From the NCBI GenBank assembly GCA_963740945.1, contig CAVUGE010000033.1, forward strand, positions 128,784 to 192,783: DNA of 64,000 nucleotides, given 5' to 3'. The translations under genes and the position numbers were made by a program. The notes beneath the pieces are model-generated. The model saw only the letters and a list, made by a program, of their open reading frames with translations, made no database searches and was not told where the DNA came from. Of this stretch, positions 1 to 8,604 are shown piece by piece. This DNA is from CAVQBP01 sp963740945 (lineage in GTDB: Bacteria; Bacteroidota; Ignavibacteria; Ignavibacteriales; Ignavibacteriaceae). Every line of letters starts with the position of its first letter. Position 1 is the stretch's first letter.

Positions 1-2256
1 TGTTGCCGATCGTGATATGGGAAGAAGAGTGGCTGCATCCACAATAAGAGTATCATTACCCGCCATCATTCCACCTGTTGATTCATCAATTACTGTATAA
101 ATGTTTTTATCTCCCATCACGCCTTTTTCGATTACACGTTTAAGCTGCATCGTAATATCCTGTCCGCCGGCTTTTATGTTCACCTTGTAATTGGAAGAAC
201 CGGGTTCAACTGAAGAACCGTCAAAGGAAGTTAGAAAAGCTGCGGTCTCTGTATCTGTTTTGGAACCTGTTACACTTTTGATGTCTACTTTAATCGCATT
301 CAGCCTTTCCTGTATATCGGGCTTAACCTCTTCCTGGTATCTTCCGCCAATATGCTTTGAAAGGAATTTCTCAAACTCAACAATCATAGCCATCCTGTTT
401 TTTAGTCCCGCAAAACCATGCCCCTCATCCGGAGCAACCATATATTCTACATCTCTTCCCAGATCTCTCAGTGCAGCAACTATCCTATCCGATTCTCCTT
501 TGTTTACTCTCGGATCATTGGCTCCCTGTACTACGTAAAGAGGAGCTTTTATTTCATTTGCATGATTCAATGGAGAAACATCTTCAAGCATCTTTAAATC
601 TTCCGGATTTTCCATATCACCAACTCGGACATCAAACATTTTCTTTATCGGAGCCCAGTAAGGCGGAATCGATTTTAATAAAGTTATAATATTCGAAGGA
701 CCAACTATATCAAATCCTGCTGCGTAGAGGTCAGGAGTAAATGCAAGACCTGCAAGTGTTGCATAGCCGCCGTATGAACCTCCCGCAATACATACCCTTT
801 TCGGGTCGGCAATCCCTTCATCTATAAGCCATTTTACTCCGTCGGTAATATCATCTTGCATGGCTTTTCCCCATTGTTTATTCCCTGAATTCAGATATTG
901 CTTACCGTAACCGGTAGAAGCTCTGAAATTAGGCTGCATAACAGCATAACCTCGATTTGCAAGAAATTGTGCAAATGAACTATATCCCCAATAGTCACGA
1001 CCCCATGGTCCGCCGTGTATAAACATTACTACAGGAAGTTTTTCAGGTTCAACTCCTTTGGGTAATGTAAGATAACCATGTATTGTCATCCCGTCGCGAG
1101 CCTTGTAACTAATAGGCTTCATCTCCGATAAATAATCGGTATTAAGCTCCGGTCTGGATTTGTAAAGAAATTCAGCTTTCCCGGTTTCCGAATCAAACAA
1201 GTATACGGAACCCGGATCCACATCTCTTGATACGGAGATTAACCATTTTTTCTCATCTGCTGTGACAGAATTCAGATGAATATCTCCGGCAGGTACTGCT
1301 TGTTTCACCTTTTCATACATTTCGGCAAACTCTTCATCTTTAGGATAGATCCTTTGTTTATCACCGATATAAACAGTGGCAACAAGTTTATTTCTGACTT
1401 CGGAGAAAATTGCATCGCTTAGATCAACTTCATTTTCCGGGTCTTTATCAATAAGCTTTTCAGAACCGTCTTTCATATCATATAAAACCAGTTCGGTTTT
1501 ATCAAGATCAGCTCCTTTATTTGTTAAAAGGTAAAAACTTTCTCCTCCGGGAGCGAACCGGATAGGATCAGCAGTCTCTTCATTATTTACACTGTAAATA
1601 GATTTAACCGTGTCTTTTAACAGCTTAAGTATTTCCGAACCCCCGTCAGGTGTTACCCTGATTCCTAACTTTAAATTGCCTTCAAGATCGGTAGACCATC
1701 CGGCAATATTATCATTATTCTCTCGTATGAGTTTTCTTTCACCTGTGATAAGGTTTAATTTATATACATCATGATATTTCGGGTCCCTATTATTTAAACC
1801 AATGAGGATTTCATCAGGTGTGTTCTTAGGAACGTCTATAATCGTAGCCCTTACTTTTTCAATTGGAGTCAAGTCTTTTGAAGGAGGTACAGGATCACCT
1901 TTAGCGGAAGGATCAACTTCATATATTCTGAAATTTTCATCTCCTCCTTTATCCTGGACATATAATATAAATTTACTATCCCTTGACCAGAAGTAACCTC
2001 TTACAGGTCTGATGGTATCGGCAGTAAGAGGATGCGCTTCATCAAACTTTTGATCTATTGCTTTTACCCATATATTCATTATGCCGTTATACGGCTTAAG
2101 GAATGATATATAATTGCCGTCCGGTGAAATTTTTGAACCTGCAATCTCAGGGTCACCAAAAAAAACATCTCTATCTATTATCGGAGGCATTTGAGCGAAC
2201 ACGATGGTTGTAAAGATTAATGTAAAAAGAACTACGAATAATTTTTCTCCCCGCAT
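1..2256 (-). CDS. S9 family (prolyl oligopeptidase-type) secreted peptidase, 3' end outside window
   Basis: The frame is open from an ATG at 2256 to base 1 (752 codons seen, no stop), so the C-terminus is missing. GGAGGA at 2261-2266 is a good ribosome binding site. Residues 1-19 are a signal peptide ending FA-Q. A beta-propeller-like half (about 20-400) precedes an alpha/beta hydrolase with the family motif GGSYGG; the visible triad is Ser494, Asp581 (GANDPRV) and His613 (EGHGF). The family cleaves short peptides, often after Pro or Ala, and this one should act in the periplasm. After about residue 640 there is an extension of at least 110 residues that is not part of the usual peptidase fold and that I do not recognise. 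Confidence 0.93.
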   Translation of the reverse strand, partial: MRGEKLFVVLFTLIFTTIVFAQMPPIIDRDVFFGDPEIAGSKISPDGNYISFLKPYNGIMNIWVKAIDQKFDEAHPLTADTIRPVRGYFWSRDSKFILYVQDKGGDENFRIYEVDPSAKGDPVPPSKDLTPIEKVRATIIDVPKNTPDEILIGLNNRDPKYHDVYKLNLITGERKLIRENNDNIAGWSTDLEGNLKLGIRVTPDGGSEILKLLKDTVKSIYSVNNEETADPIRFAPGGESFYLLTNKGADLDKTELVLYDMKDGSEKLIDKDPENEVDLSDAIFSEVRNKLVATVYIGDKQRIYPKDEEFAEMYEKVKQAVPAGDIHLNSVTADEKKWLISVSRDVDPGSVYLFDSETGKAEFLYKSRPELNTDYLSEMKPISYKARDGMTIHGYLTLPKGVEPEKLPVVMFIHGGPWGRDYWGYSSFAQFLANRGYAVMQPNFRASTGYGKQYLNSGNKQWGKAMQDDITDGVKWLIDEGIADPKRVCIAGGSYGGYATLAGLAFTPDLYAAGFDIVGPSNIITLLKSIPPYWAPIKKMFDVRVGDMENPEDLKMLEDVSPLNHANEIKAPLYVVQGANDPRVNKGESDRIVAALRDLGRDVEYMVAPDEGHGFAGLKNRMAMIVEFEKFLSKHIGGRYQEEVKPDIQERLNAIKVDIKSVTGSKTDTETAAFLTSFDGSSVEPGSSNYKVNIKAGGQDITMQLKRVIEKGVMGDKNIYTVIDESTGGMMAGNDTLIVDAATLLPISRSAT

Positions 2257-2427
2257 ATTGTCCTCCTTTTTATTTTTAAATAATCTACGATTATATAAAC
2301 TCAATTTATAAAAATTATTAAACCCATACAAAGTCGCAAGAGGTCATTTTACCACATACAAGACACTAAGGGGCACTAAGCTGCGCTAAGAACTTTAAAC
2401 ATAATTTACTGAAACCTAACCAAACCT

Positions 2428-2525
2428 AAAGATGACATCTTTAAAAAAGAAAAATCATCTTCTATTTTATATTAAAAAAATAAGTCAAAATAAATGTTAT
2501 TTAAAAAATAAAAGATGTCATCTTT
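2428..2525. repeat. 98-bp dispersed repeat with palindromic ends (copy 1)
   Basis: Lies in the 455-base gap 2257-2711, which otherwise holds nothing recognisable. AAAGATGACATCTTT starts the unit and AAAGATGTCATCTTT ends it; each 15-mer is an odd palindrome. The starts of the two 15-mers are 83 bases apart. A second copy with the same 98-bp length and a related interior lies at 30017-30114. It could be a MITE-like repeat or a pair of operators spaced about eight helical turns apart, upstream of the S9 peptidase gene. Confidence 0.7.
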
Positions 2526-2711
2526 CTCATAATTTATGTAATTCGTAGCTTTGGGCTTTTGACTCGATGTTACCAACTATCTTTATCTATTCCCTAACAT
2601 TAAATAGGTCGTTTCGAATTTGAAATTTCCTTTTTTGGAATTTATTTGTCATTTGTAATTTGTCTTTTGTAATTTAACCTCAGTGCCTCAGTGGTAAAGT
2701 CTTCCTTGTAT

Positions 2712-4163
2712 TTACTTCCTCAACACCTCCACCATTCTTTGTGCATACTTATTATTAGGATCAAACCTCAATACATTCCGAAAATTCTTCAGCGCCATTC
2801 CTTTATTCCTATCATAATAATACGCTTTAGCCAATACCATAAATATTGCCGGATCATCCGGGTATCTGGGAGATAATTGCCGGAAAAATTTAATAGCCTG
2901 TACAGGCCTATTTATATTCAGCAAATCGGAACCGAAAAGCAGCAGTTCATCCTCATTATTTAAAAATACATGGTTTGAATCACCGGCGAGACTATTATAA
3001 AGCACAATAGCCGAATCTATATTTCTGTTCAAGGTTAAATGAAGAAGAGAATCGGCTAAAGAGATCTTTATTCCCTCATATTTTTCCCCCTTTGCAAGCA
3101 AAGCAAGCTGCAGTGCAGGATTCTCGATATCCCTGTCCTTAATATTTATTAAACACGCTGACGCTAACTGAGATTTAGGGAACACTACAAAAAATGAACA
3201 GAACCCGGTTCCGTTCCCTTCATGCGCAAAGTAATACTTGCCGTCATCTGTTGTACCGAAACTCAAACCTAAACCGTAGTTGATAACTTTTCCGTTTAGC
3301 AATGTATCAGGCTGCAGCATAGTGTCCAGCGTGGCTGGTCTAACCAGAACTCCAGAAACAAGACTATTTGCAAACTTAAGAAGATCTTCGGGAGTTGAAA
3401 TAAGACCCCCCCCAGCATATTTTATGCTGAGGTCTGCCAAAGGAGCATTCTCAAGTTCTCTATATTCATTTTTTATATAACCATGCGCCCGGTTAAATAC
3501 TATATTTTTCTGAATTTCAGCATAAGTCGAATTCATATGCGCCGGTTCAAAAATGTATTTTTTCAGATAGCTGTTGTAATCCATTCCGCTGACTTTCTCA
3601 ATAATAGCAGCCAGCAAATTATATCCCAGTGTAGTATACTGAAACTTTGTTCCGGGCTGAAAGCTCAACGGGTCATTCATCATTAGAAACACAGCTTCAC
3701 TGGTTGTATTATAATGCACTTTACTGTCGAACTCTTCAACGCTCTTGTAATTTCTTATCCCGGAAGTATGGTTTAATAGCTGCCTCACTGTAAACTTCCA
3801 TTTCTTCACCGGGAAATAAGGGATATACTTTAGTGCATCGTCATCCAGGTGTATTTTCCCCTTTTCAACCAGCTGCATTACTGCAACCGCTGTAATAGGT
3901 TTGGAAATTGACGCAATCCTGTAAATCGTTTTCGGTGTTGCACTAATACTATTTTCAATGTCTGAGTAGCCTGTGGAACCTAGCCAGGTAATTTCACCCC
4001 TGGAAAGTATCCCCGCTGATATTGAAGGAACTCTCTTAAAGTCCTTGTAATCCTCAATAAATTTATCAAACTCCGGTTTAAGGTCCTGTGCAGAAGATAG
4101 ATTATGAAATAATAAGAAGCTTGTTATTAGAATGAAGAGTTTATTAAAGTAAGAGATAAACAT
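2712..4163 (-). CDS. Secreted serine hydrolase (beta-lactamase/PBP-like) with C-terminal TPRs
   Basis: 483 residues. A signal peptide (about 1-25, SSAQ) is followed by a class C beta-lactamase-like domain to about residue 350. Ser85-Ile-Ser-Lys88 is the SxxK nucleophile motif; Tyr176-Thr-Thr178 sits where YxN is usual, so Asn is replaced; HEGNGTG is the third motif. Residues about 400-483 form two TPR-like helical pairs. Family members are esterases, D-aminopeptidases or carboxypeptidases more often than true beta-lactamases, so I do not infer antibiotic resistance. It is cut off from clpP upstream by a terminator hairpin. Confidence 0.88.
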   Translation of the reverse strand: MFISYFNKLFILITSFLLFHNLSSAQDLKPEFDKFIEDYKDFKRVPSISAGILSRGEITWLGSTGYSDIENSISATPKTIYRIASISKPITAVAVMQLVEKGKIHLDDDALKYIPYFPVKKWKFTVRQLLNHTSGIRNYKSVEEFDSKVHYNTTSEAVFLMMNDPLSFQPGTKFQYTTLGYNLLAAIIEKVSGMDYNSYLKKYIFEPAHMNSTYAEIQKNIVFNRAHGYIKNEYRELENAPLADLSIKYAGGGLISTPEDLLKFANSLVSGVLVRPATLDTMLQPDTLLNGKVINYGLGLSFGTTDDGKYYFAHEGNGTGFCSFFVVFPKSQLASACLINIKDRDIENPALQLALLAKGEKYEGIKISLADSLLHLTLNRNIDSAIVLYNSLAGDSNHVFLNNEDELLLFGSDLLNINRPVQAIKFFRQLSPRYPDDPAIFMVLAKAYYYDRNKGMALKNFRNVLRFDPNNKYAQRMVEVLRK

Positions 4164-4183
4164 TCCCGCTAAATCGTATATTG

Positions 4184-4220
4184 AAAAAGGTGGGTGACAA
4201 AAAGAAAAACCTTGTCACCC
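4184..4220 (-). terminator. Rho-independent terminator after tig-clpP
   Basis: Read on the minus strand, the 8-bp stem GGGTGACA / TGTCACCC (4213-4220 with 4192-4199) closes a loop of 13 bases and is followed by ACC and five T. It begins 17 bases after the clpP stop codon. Confidence 0.75.
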
Positions 4221-4236
4221 GCAGCTTCTTTTAATC

Positions 4237-4863
4237 CTATTTCTTATCCATTGAAATTCTTTTTTCCAAAATATTGTCGATTATTTTATAATCTTTTGCT
4301 TCTTCAGAAGATAAAAAATGATCCCTATCGCAATCTTTAGTTATTTGTTCAACAGATTTACCTGTATGATCTGCTAAAATTTTATACAACGTGTCTCTTG
4401 TCTTCAACATTTCCCTGGCGTGAATTTCAATATCTGATGTTTGTCCCTGTAACCCTCCAATCCATGGCTGGTGAATTAATATCTTAGAATTCGGTAATGC
4501 AGTTCTTTTTCCCTCAGCACCACCTGCCAGTAATATGGCACCCATGCTTGCAGCCATGCCGACACAAATTGTAGCGACTTTAGGTTTAATATATTTCATT
4601 GTGTCATAAATTGCTAACCCTGCGGTTACACTGCCGCCGGGAGAGTTAATATATAAATTAATATCCTTATCCGAATCTTCAGCTTCAAGGAATATCAATT
4701 GAGCAATAGTTAAGCTCGCTATATGATCATCAATCGCGGTACCGAGAAATATTATTCTTTCTCTAAGCAGCCGTGAATATATATCCATCCCCCTTTCACC
4801 GCGCCCTGTCTGTTCAATAACATAGGGCACCAGCTGGTTGTAAATCTCTATATGTTTGTTCAT
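4237..4863 (-). CDS. clpP: ATP-dependent Clp protease proteolytic subunit ClpP
   Basis: 208 residues, the normal length. The catalytic triad is visible: Ser106 in GMAASMGA, His131 in LIHQP and Asp181 in DRDHFLS. The tetradecameric serine peptidase works in the cytoplasm with an AAA+ unfoldase (ClpX or ClpA/C), which is not in this window; in many bacteria clpX directly follows clpP, but here a terminator and an unrelated hydrolase follow. Its ATG overlaps the end of tig by four bases (ATGA), so the two are translationally coupled and in one operon. Confidence 0.97.
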   Translation of the reverse strand: MNKHIEIYNQLVPYVIEQTGRGERGMDIYSRLLRERIIFLGTAIDDHIASLTIAQLIFLEAEDSDKDINLYINSPGGSVTAGLAIYDTMKYIKPKVATICVGMAASMGAILLAGGAEGKRTALPNSKILIHQPWIGGLQGQTSDIEIHAREMLKTRDTLYKILADHTGKSVEQITKDCDRDHFLSSEEAKDYKIIDNILEKRISMDKK

Positions 4864-6179
4864 TTAGAATCCTTTTCTTCTTTTTGTGAATATTTTTCGA
4901 GCTCTACTTTTTTAATCGTATTTTTCTCTTTTAAGAACTCAAACAACTTTTGGTCTAATAATGTATTTTGATAATTTGGAGATTTATAATAATTAAGCAG
5001 CTTTTCTTCACTTAAGCCTGTACTCACTGCCTCCTTTTTCGCTAATTCTTTAAGAGTCTCCTCATCAACTTCAATTTTTTCCTTCTTTTCAATCTCATTT
5101 TTTAGCAAAAACCATTTTACTTCCGATTCCGCATAAGGCTTCAGCCGGATTTTTGTTTCATCACGATTAAAAAGTCTGTTGCCTCCTTTTTTGGCCTGTT
5201 CCTCTTCTTTTTTCAGTAAATCTTCAAGAAGGTTTTGCACCAATGTTTTCGGCGGAACAAAATCATTTTTTTCAACAATTAAAGCAACCATTTTGTTCCT
5301 TATAATGGTGTCTGTCTGCCGGTTATAATAATCCTGTATGTCCTTTTTTATCCCCTCTCTTAAATTAGCTTCATTTTCAACTTTATCTTTTGTAACTTTT
5401 TTAATCAGCTCATCGGTTAATTCCGGCAGTATATTCTTTTTAATTGAGGTAACTGTCGCCGTAAAATTTAATACTTCTTCGGCTTTATCTTTTCCTTCAT
5501 CATCCTTTTGAGGTTCCGCTTCACGCTTAAATGTAAAGGTAATCGTGTCTCCGACTTTTTTCCCTTTGGCATTTTCGACTAATTCAGGATTAACTTTGGG
5601 ATCGGAAAGGTCTACTTTTATATTTTGCTTTTCGGTATTTTCAAAAGGCTTACCATTTTCATTTATCCTTAGAAGGTCAACATCAATTAAATAATTATTT
5701 TCATCACCTATTAAATCCGCATCTTCCTGTGTAGCATTCGCCTGCCTTATATATTTTATTTCCTGTTCAATCTCTTCATCTTTTACAATAAAATCCGGAA
5801 CTTCAATCTCCTGATCCATATAGTTTTTCACTTCCAATACAGGATAGGTCTCATATTGAACTTTGAAATGTAATTCTTCATTCGGATGAAAATGAATATC
5901 AATCAGAGTCGGTTGCCCGATAGGCATTATATCTTGTTCCTTTGCTATTTTCCAGAACCTGCTGTTTGCAACCTTCTCCGAAGCTTCATGTTCAAGAGCA
6001 TCGCCATACATTTTCTTTATAATCGAAAGGGGAGCTTTCCCTTTTCTGAACCCTGGCAATTGTAGCTTTTTTGTCTGTTTTTTAACCTCAGAATCTATAT
6101 CATCTTTTACTTCACTATAAGATAAAGTAACTTCCAATTCCTTATCCGAAGTTGTTAAATCGCTTATCTTTGTTTCCAA
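4860..6179 (-). CDS. tig: Trigger factor, ribosome-associated chaperone
   Basis: 439 residues. The N-terminal ribosome-binding domain carries the signature GFRKGKAP (about residues 44-51). A middle FKBP-like domain is degenerate, as usual in Bacteroidota, with a Lys/Glu-rich insertion near residues 215-230. The C-terminal helical chaperone arms run from about 255 to the end, closing in a charged tail. It binds nascent chains at the ribosome exit; coupling to clpP is the classical quality-control arrangement. The ATG at 6179 gives the expected N-terminus. Confidence 0.95.
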   Translation of the reverse strand: METKISDLTTSDKELEVTLSYSEVKDDIDSEVKKQTKKLQLPGFRKGKAPLSIIKKMYGDALEHEASEKVANSRFWKIAKEQDIMPIGQPTLIDIHFHPNEELHFKVQYETYPVLEVKNYMDQEIEVPDFIVKDEEIEQEIKYIRQANATQEDADLIGDENNYLIDVDLLRINENGKPFENTEKQNIKVDLSDPKVNPELVENAKGKKVGDTITFTFKREAEPQKDDEGKDKAEEVLNFTATVTSIKKNILPELTDELIKKVTKDKVENEANLREGIKKDIQDYYNRQTDTIIRNKMVALIVEKNDFVPPKTLVQNLLEDLLKKEEEQAKKGGNRLFNRDETKIRLKPYAESEVKWFLLKNEIEKKEKIEVDEETLKELAKKEAVSTGLSEEKLLNYYKSPNYQNTLLDQKLFEFLKEKNTIKKVELEKYSQKEEKDSK

Positions 6180-6495
6180 TATGACCTCATTTTAATTAGA
6201 ATTACAAAGATATAGGTTTTAAGGCACAGAATAAAGTGATAAACATAGAGATCCATTCCCCCCAGCTTCAGTCAGTTGAATTTTTTTAAGACAGTTATAT
6301 TCCCAAACCTCTCAGATATTCTCCCCTCTCAGATAACTATCCCCTCCTCGGAGAATCCTCAAATCTCCGAAAATGTCCCCTCCTAGGAACTCCTAGGAAG
6401 GGGTAGGTTGTGGGTTAAATATTATATAATGCTAAAATTTTATTGAGTTCCGGAGCTCCAGAGGAGCGAAATATTATTAGAATTAAAGCTGCAAT
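6180..6495. other. Gene-free stretch with hairpins and a palindromic repeat
   Basis: No coding frame is supported. Around 6380-6410 CCTAGGA and its complement form small hairpins. At 6455-6467 GCTCCAGAGGAGC is a hairpin followed by an A/T-rich tail to 6482; the same 28-bp unit recurs at 8526 and 13336. The repeat begins just beyond the stop codon of the nucleotidyltransferase gene. Confidence 0.6.
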
Positions 6496-6948
6496 TCACT
6501 TTAAAAATTTTCTTAGAATCTCAGCATCAGCATTGTCTTTAGCTCTTCCAGCATGGGTCTTATTTTTTAACAAATCGCTTGCCGATATAAAAAAAACTTC
6601 TTCCGAGCCTATTTTACTATTTACTCTATTTTTATAACTTTCTTCAAAAGAAATACCGGATATTCCTGTAATTATATCAATGCGGTTAGGACTGTAGCCA
6701 AGTTGAACAACAATGTCGGGATTTAAAAAATCTTCTTTCTTAAAGTCTAGATCTCCAAAACCAAAATCTTTAAGTACCTGCAGCATTTTAATTGAGTTTT
6801 CTTCAGATACATCAATAAAAAAATCAATATCTCCTGTATTTCGCGGCAAAGTATGAAAACTAACCGCATAAGCCCCCACTATAAGGTATTTAACTTTGTG
6901 ATAGTTTAGTAATTTTATAAACTCTTCGAAGTCCTTTTCGACTTTCAT
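6496..6948 (-). CDS. Nucleotidyltransferase-fold protein, putative toxin-antitoxin component
   Basis: 150 residues. The pol-beta nucleotidyltransferase signature is visible: VGAYAVSFH (about 26-34), then R-x-TGDIDFFI (about 36-45) with the metal-binding Asp pair. This fits the small stand-alone family of minimal nucleotidyltransferases, often encoded behind a short helical partner. The substrate is unknown; relatives transfer AMP or other nucleotides to proteins or tRNA. The start codon lies inside the end of the upstream small gene (59-base overlap), and starting here preserves the usual N-terminal helix. Toxin or antitoxin role is inference. Confidence 0.75.
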   Translation of the reverse strand: MKVEKDFEEFIKLLNYHKVKYLIVGAYAVSFHTLPRNTGDIDFFIDVSEENSIKMLQVLKDFGFGDLDFKKEDFLNPDIVVQLGYSPNRIDIITGISGISFEESYKNRVNSKIGSEEVFFISASDLLKNKTHAGRAKDNADAEILRKFLK

Positions 6949-7108
6949 TATATAGCTTTTGTTTATTGAAAAGTAGGATATATTGTTCCCTCAATTCTTG
7001 AAGAATATTAAGTTTTTCATCCGGTGAAATTAACCGCCAATATTCAATCTCATCCTCATATTGCTTCGGATCCTTAATCTGATATTTCTTTATCTGTTTG
7101 CTTATCAT
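6890..7108 (-). CDS. Small helical partner of the nucleotidyltransferase
   Basis: 72 residues, charged and helical (YWRLISPDEKLNILQELR) with a conserved-looking tail LRRVYKITK. I recognise the arrangement rather than a named family: such 70-80 residue proteins are repeatedly found directly before minimal nucleotidyltransferase genes in this phylum. There is no HEPN R-x4-6-H motif. It shares 59 bases with the next gene in another frame, implying tight co-expression. Confidence 0.6.
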   Translation of the reverse strand: MISKQIKKYQIKDPKQYEDEIEYWRLISPDEKLNILQELREQYILLFNKQKLYNESRKGLRRVYKITKLSQS

Positions 7109-7273
7109 TCTAAAATCTTAAATAGTTATTTTTATAATATAAAAAGAAAACCTATGTATTTCAAAATCTATTCCGGCTCAGAAAGTAAATAATCTCTGTT
7201 TTACATTGCAATTATTGCTAACAATTTGGAACTTACAATGGAAATTTGATAAATTGTATTAAAGGAGAATCTT

Positions 7274-7552
7274 ATGTGCAGAAATATAAAAATACTGTTT
7301 AACTTTAATCCTCCTGCTACAGATGAGGAAATAAGTGGCGCGTCGCTTCAGTTTGTCAGAAAAGTTTCGGGTTTTAATAAACCTTCAAAATTAAATGAGG
7401 AAGCTTTTAATACTGCAGTTGAAGAAATAACTTCGAGTGCACGGAAACTTCTTTATTCGTTGGTAACAAATGCCGGGCCGCGGGATCGCGAAGTTGAAGC
7501 TGAGAGGGCTCACGCCAGAGCTTTGGAAAGATTTGGAACGGTAAAGCATTAG
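7274..7552 (+). CDS. DUF2277 family protein
   Basis: 92 residues, beginning MCRNIKILFNFNPPATDEEI and containing ALQFVRKVSGF-like and SARKLLYSLVT segments that match DUF2277 end to end. AAAGGAG seven bases before the ATG is a clear ribosome binding site. The function is unknown; the invariant Met-Cys-Arg-Asn start is a family feature. It is a lone plus-strand gene between minus-strand genes. Confidence 0.9.
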   Translation: MCRNIKILFNFNPPATDEEISGASLQFVRKVSGFNKPSKLNEEAFNTAVEEITSSARKLLYSLVTNAGPRDREVEAERAHARALERFGTVKH

Positions 7553-7597
7553 ATGAACGTACTAATTGTGTCTCTACTCTTTCCACCCAAAGGTTAA

Positions 7598-7618
7598 CAC
7601 CTCGGCTTTAGCCAGGTG
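7598..7618 (+). terminator. Possible hairpin terminator after the DUF2277 gene
   Basis: CACCT-c-GGCT-tt-AGCC-AGGTG folds into a 9-bp stem with one bulge, 45 bases after the stop. There is no T run, so factor-independent termination is uncertain. Confidence 0.3.
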
Positions 7619-7739
7619 ATTACAATTTGCGGGGGAAATAAGCTTCGCCTGCCAAAAATGTCAGATAAATTTTAGCGAGCAATTATTTTTTGACAGAAAT
7701 ATTAATAATCGATTAACTGAAAATGGGTTTATATAATCA

Positions 7740-8102
7740 CTAAAGGTTATTGCTATATTCATTTTGCTTGATTCTGAAGTTAATTTCTTTTAATACTTGA
7801 TTACCATTATAAAGAATAAAAGATCTAAATAGACCCTGTCCCTGAATACTTTCTTCAAATTGCTTTACTAGTTTTAACATAAAACCATCTTCAGGAATAC
7901 GATATTTTTTACCTTTTTTAATTTCATCCATCATATCTTTTTTATCGTGATCAAGATATCTTTTAATAAAATCGTAAATATCCTCTAAATCGTTTTTGTT
8001 ATAATTATTTTCACAAATTAAATCAGCAATAATCCGATTGAACTTTCTCCAAATAGAGTTAAAGAATTTCTCAACATCATTCAATGAATTGATTATCATC
8101 AT
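7740..8102 (-). CDS. Hypothetical protein, 120 residues
   Basis: I recognise no family. The protein is hydrophilic and helical with a Lys-rich stretch (KKDMMDEIKKGKKYR). The frame is open from 8135, but AAGGG (8110-8114 on the plus strand as ccctt) sits seven bases before the ATG at 8102, so I chose that start over the hydrophobic leader from 8135. Confidence 0.5.
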   Translation of the reverse strand: MMIINSLNDVEKFFNSIWRKFNRIIADLICENNYNKNDLEDIYDFIKRYLDHDKKDMMDEIKKGKKYRIPEDGFMLKLVKQFEESIQGQGLFRSFILYNGNQVLKEINFRIKQNEYSNNL

Positions 8103-8500
8103 AATTAAACCCTTATATATATAGACATATAACAATCTTTAAATTTAGGATTAATAAGTTCTTTCAAATTATCCACATAAATACCTATAACATTTTTAAA
8201 TTAATTCTATTTTATCCCAAAGGCAAATGCTTGGTTATATTGCCTCTTATTTTATTGTTTTTATGGCTGTACTTGAAAGGTTTTTATAAATTCTTCTGCT
8301 GTAGATACTGTAATCTTAATTTTCTTATAATCTATTTTATTTCTTGTTATTATTGCTTTTATCCTATTGTTAATAGCAGTAAAACATTGAATGTTCTATT
8401 ATCCTTGAATTTATTAGTAATATTTTAACTAATGTCTTTAGTTTTCTTAAAATAACTTATAGCTCTTAAAACATTTCAATTTTTTTAATTAGAACTTCCT

Positions 8501-8593
8501 TTTGGGTAATCTTGATATTGTCTTAGCTCCAGAGGAGCGAAATATTATTAGAAACAGAATAAACCACAGATATCCGCACTCCGTAGGAGTGCT
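8501..8593. repeat. Composite palindromic intergenic repeat, interrupted by the IS
   Basis: From TTTGGGTAATCT through the hairpin GCTCCAGAGGAGC (8526-8538) to the hairpin GCACTCCGTAGGAGTGC (8576-8592), this matches 13311-13403 nearly base for base. The insertion sequence begins immediately after its last base. The rest of 8103-8500 is very A/T-rich and shows no credible gene. Confidence 0.75.
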
Positions 8594-8604
8594 CTCGAGT
8601 TTGG

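Noticed and set aside
191..689. Plus-strand frames inside the S9 peptidase gene
   Set aside because: The minus strand encodes a clear peptidase with intact catalytic triad through the same bases.
2712..4163. True beta-lactamase (resistance gene)
   Set aside because: The YxN Asn is replaced and the TPR tail is typical of esterase/peptidase relatives; nothing supports drug hydrolysis.
8231..8428. 65-codon hydrophobic plus-strand frame
   Set aside because: Low-complexity A/T-rich DNA with no ribosome binding site; its Phe/Leu/Tyr content is what such DNA gives by chance.
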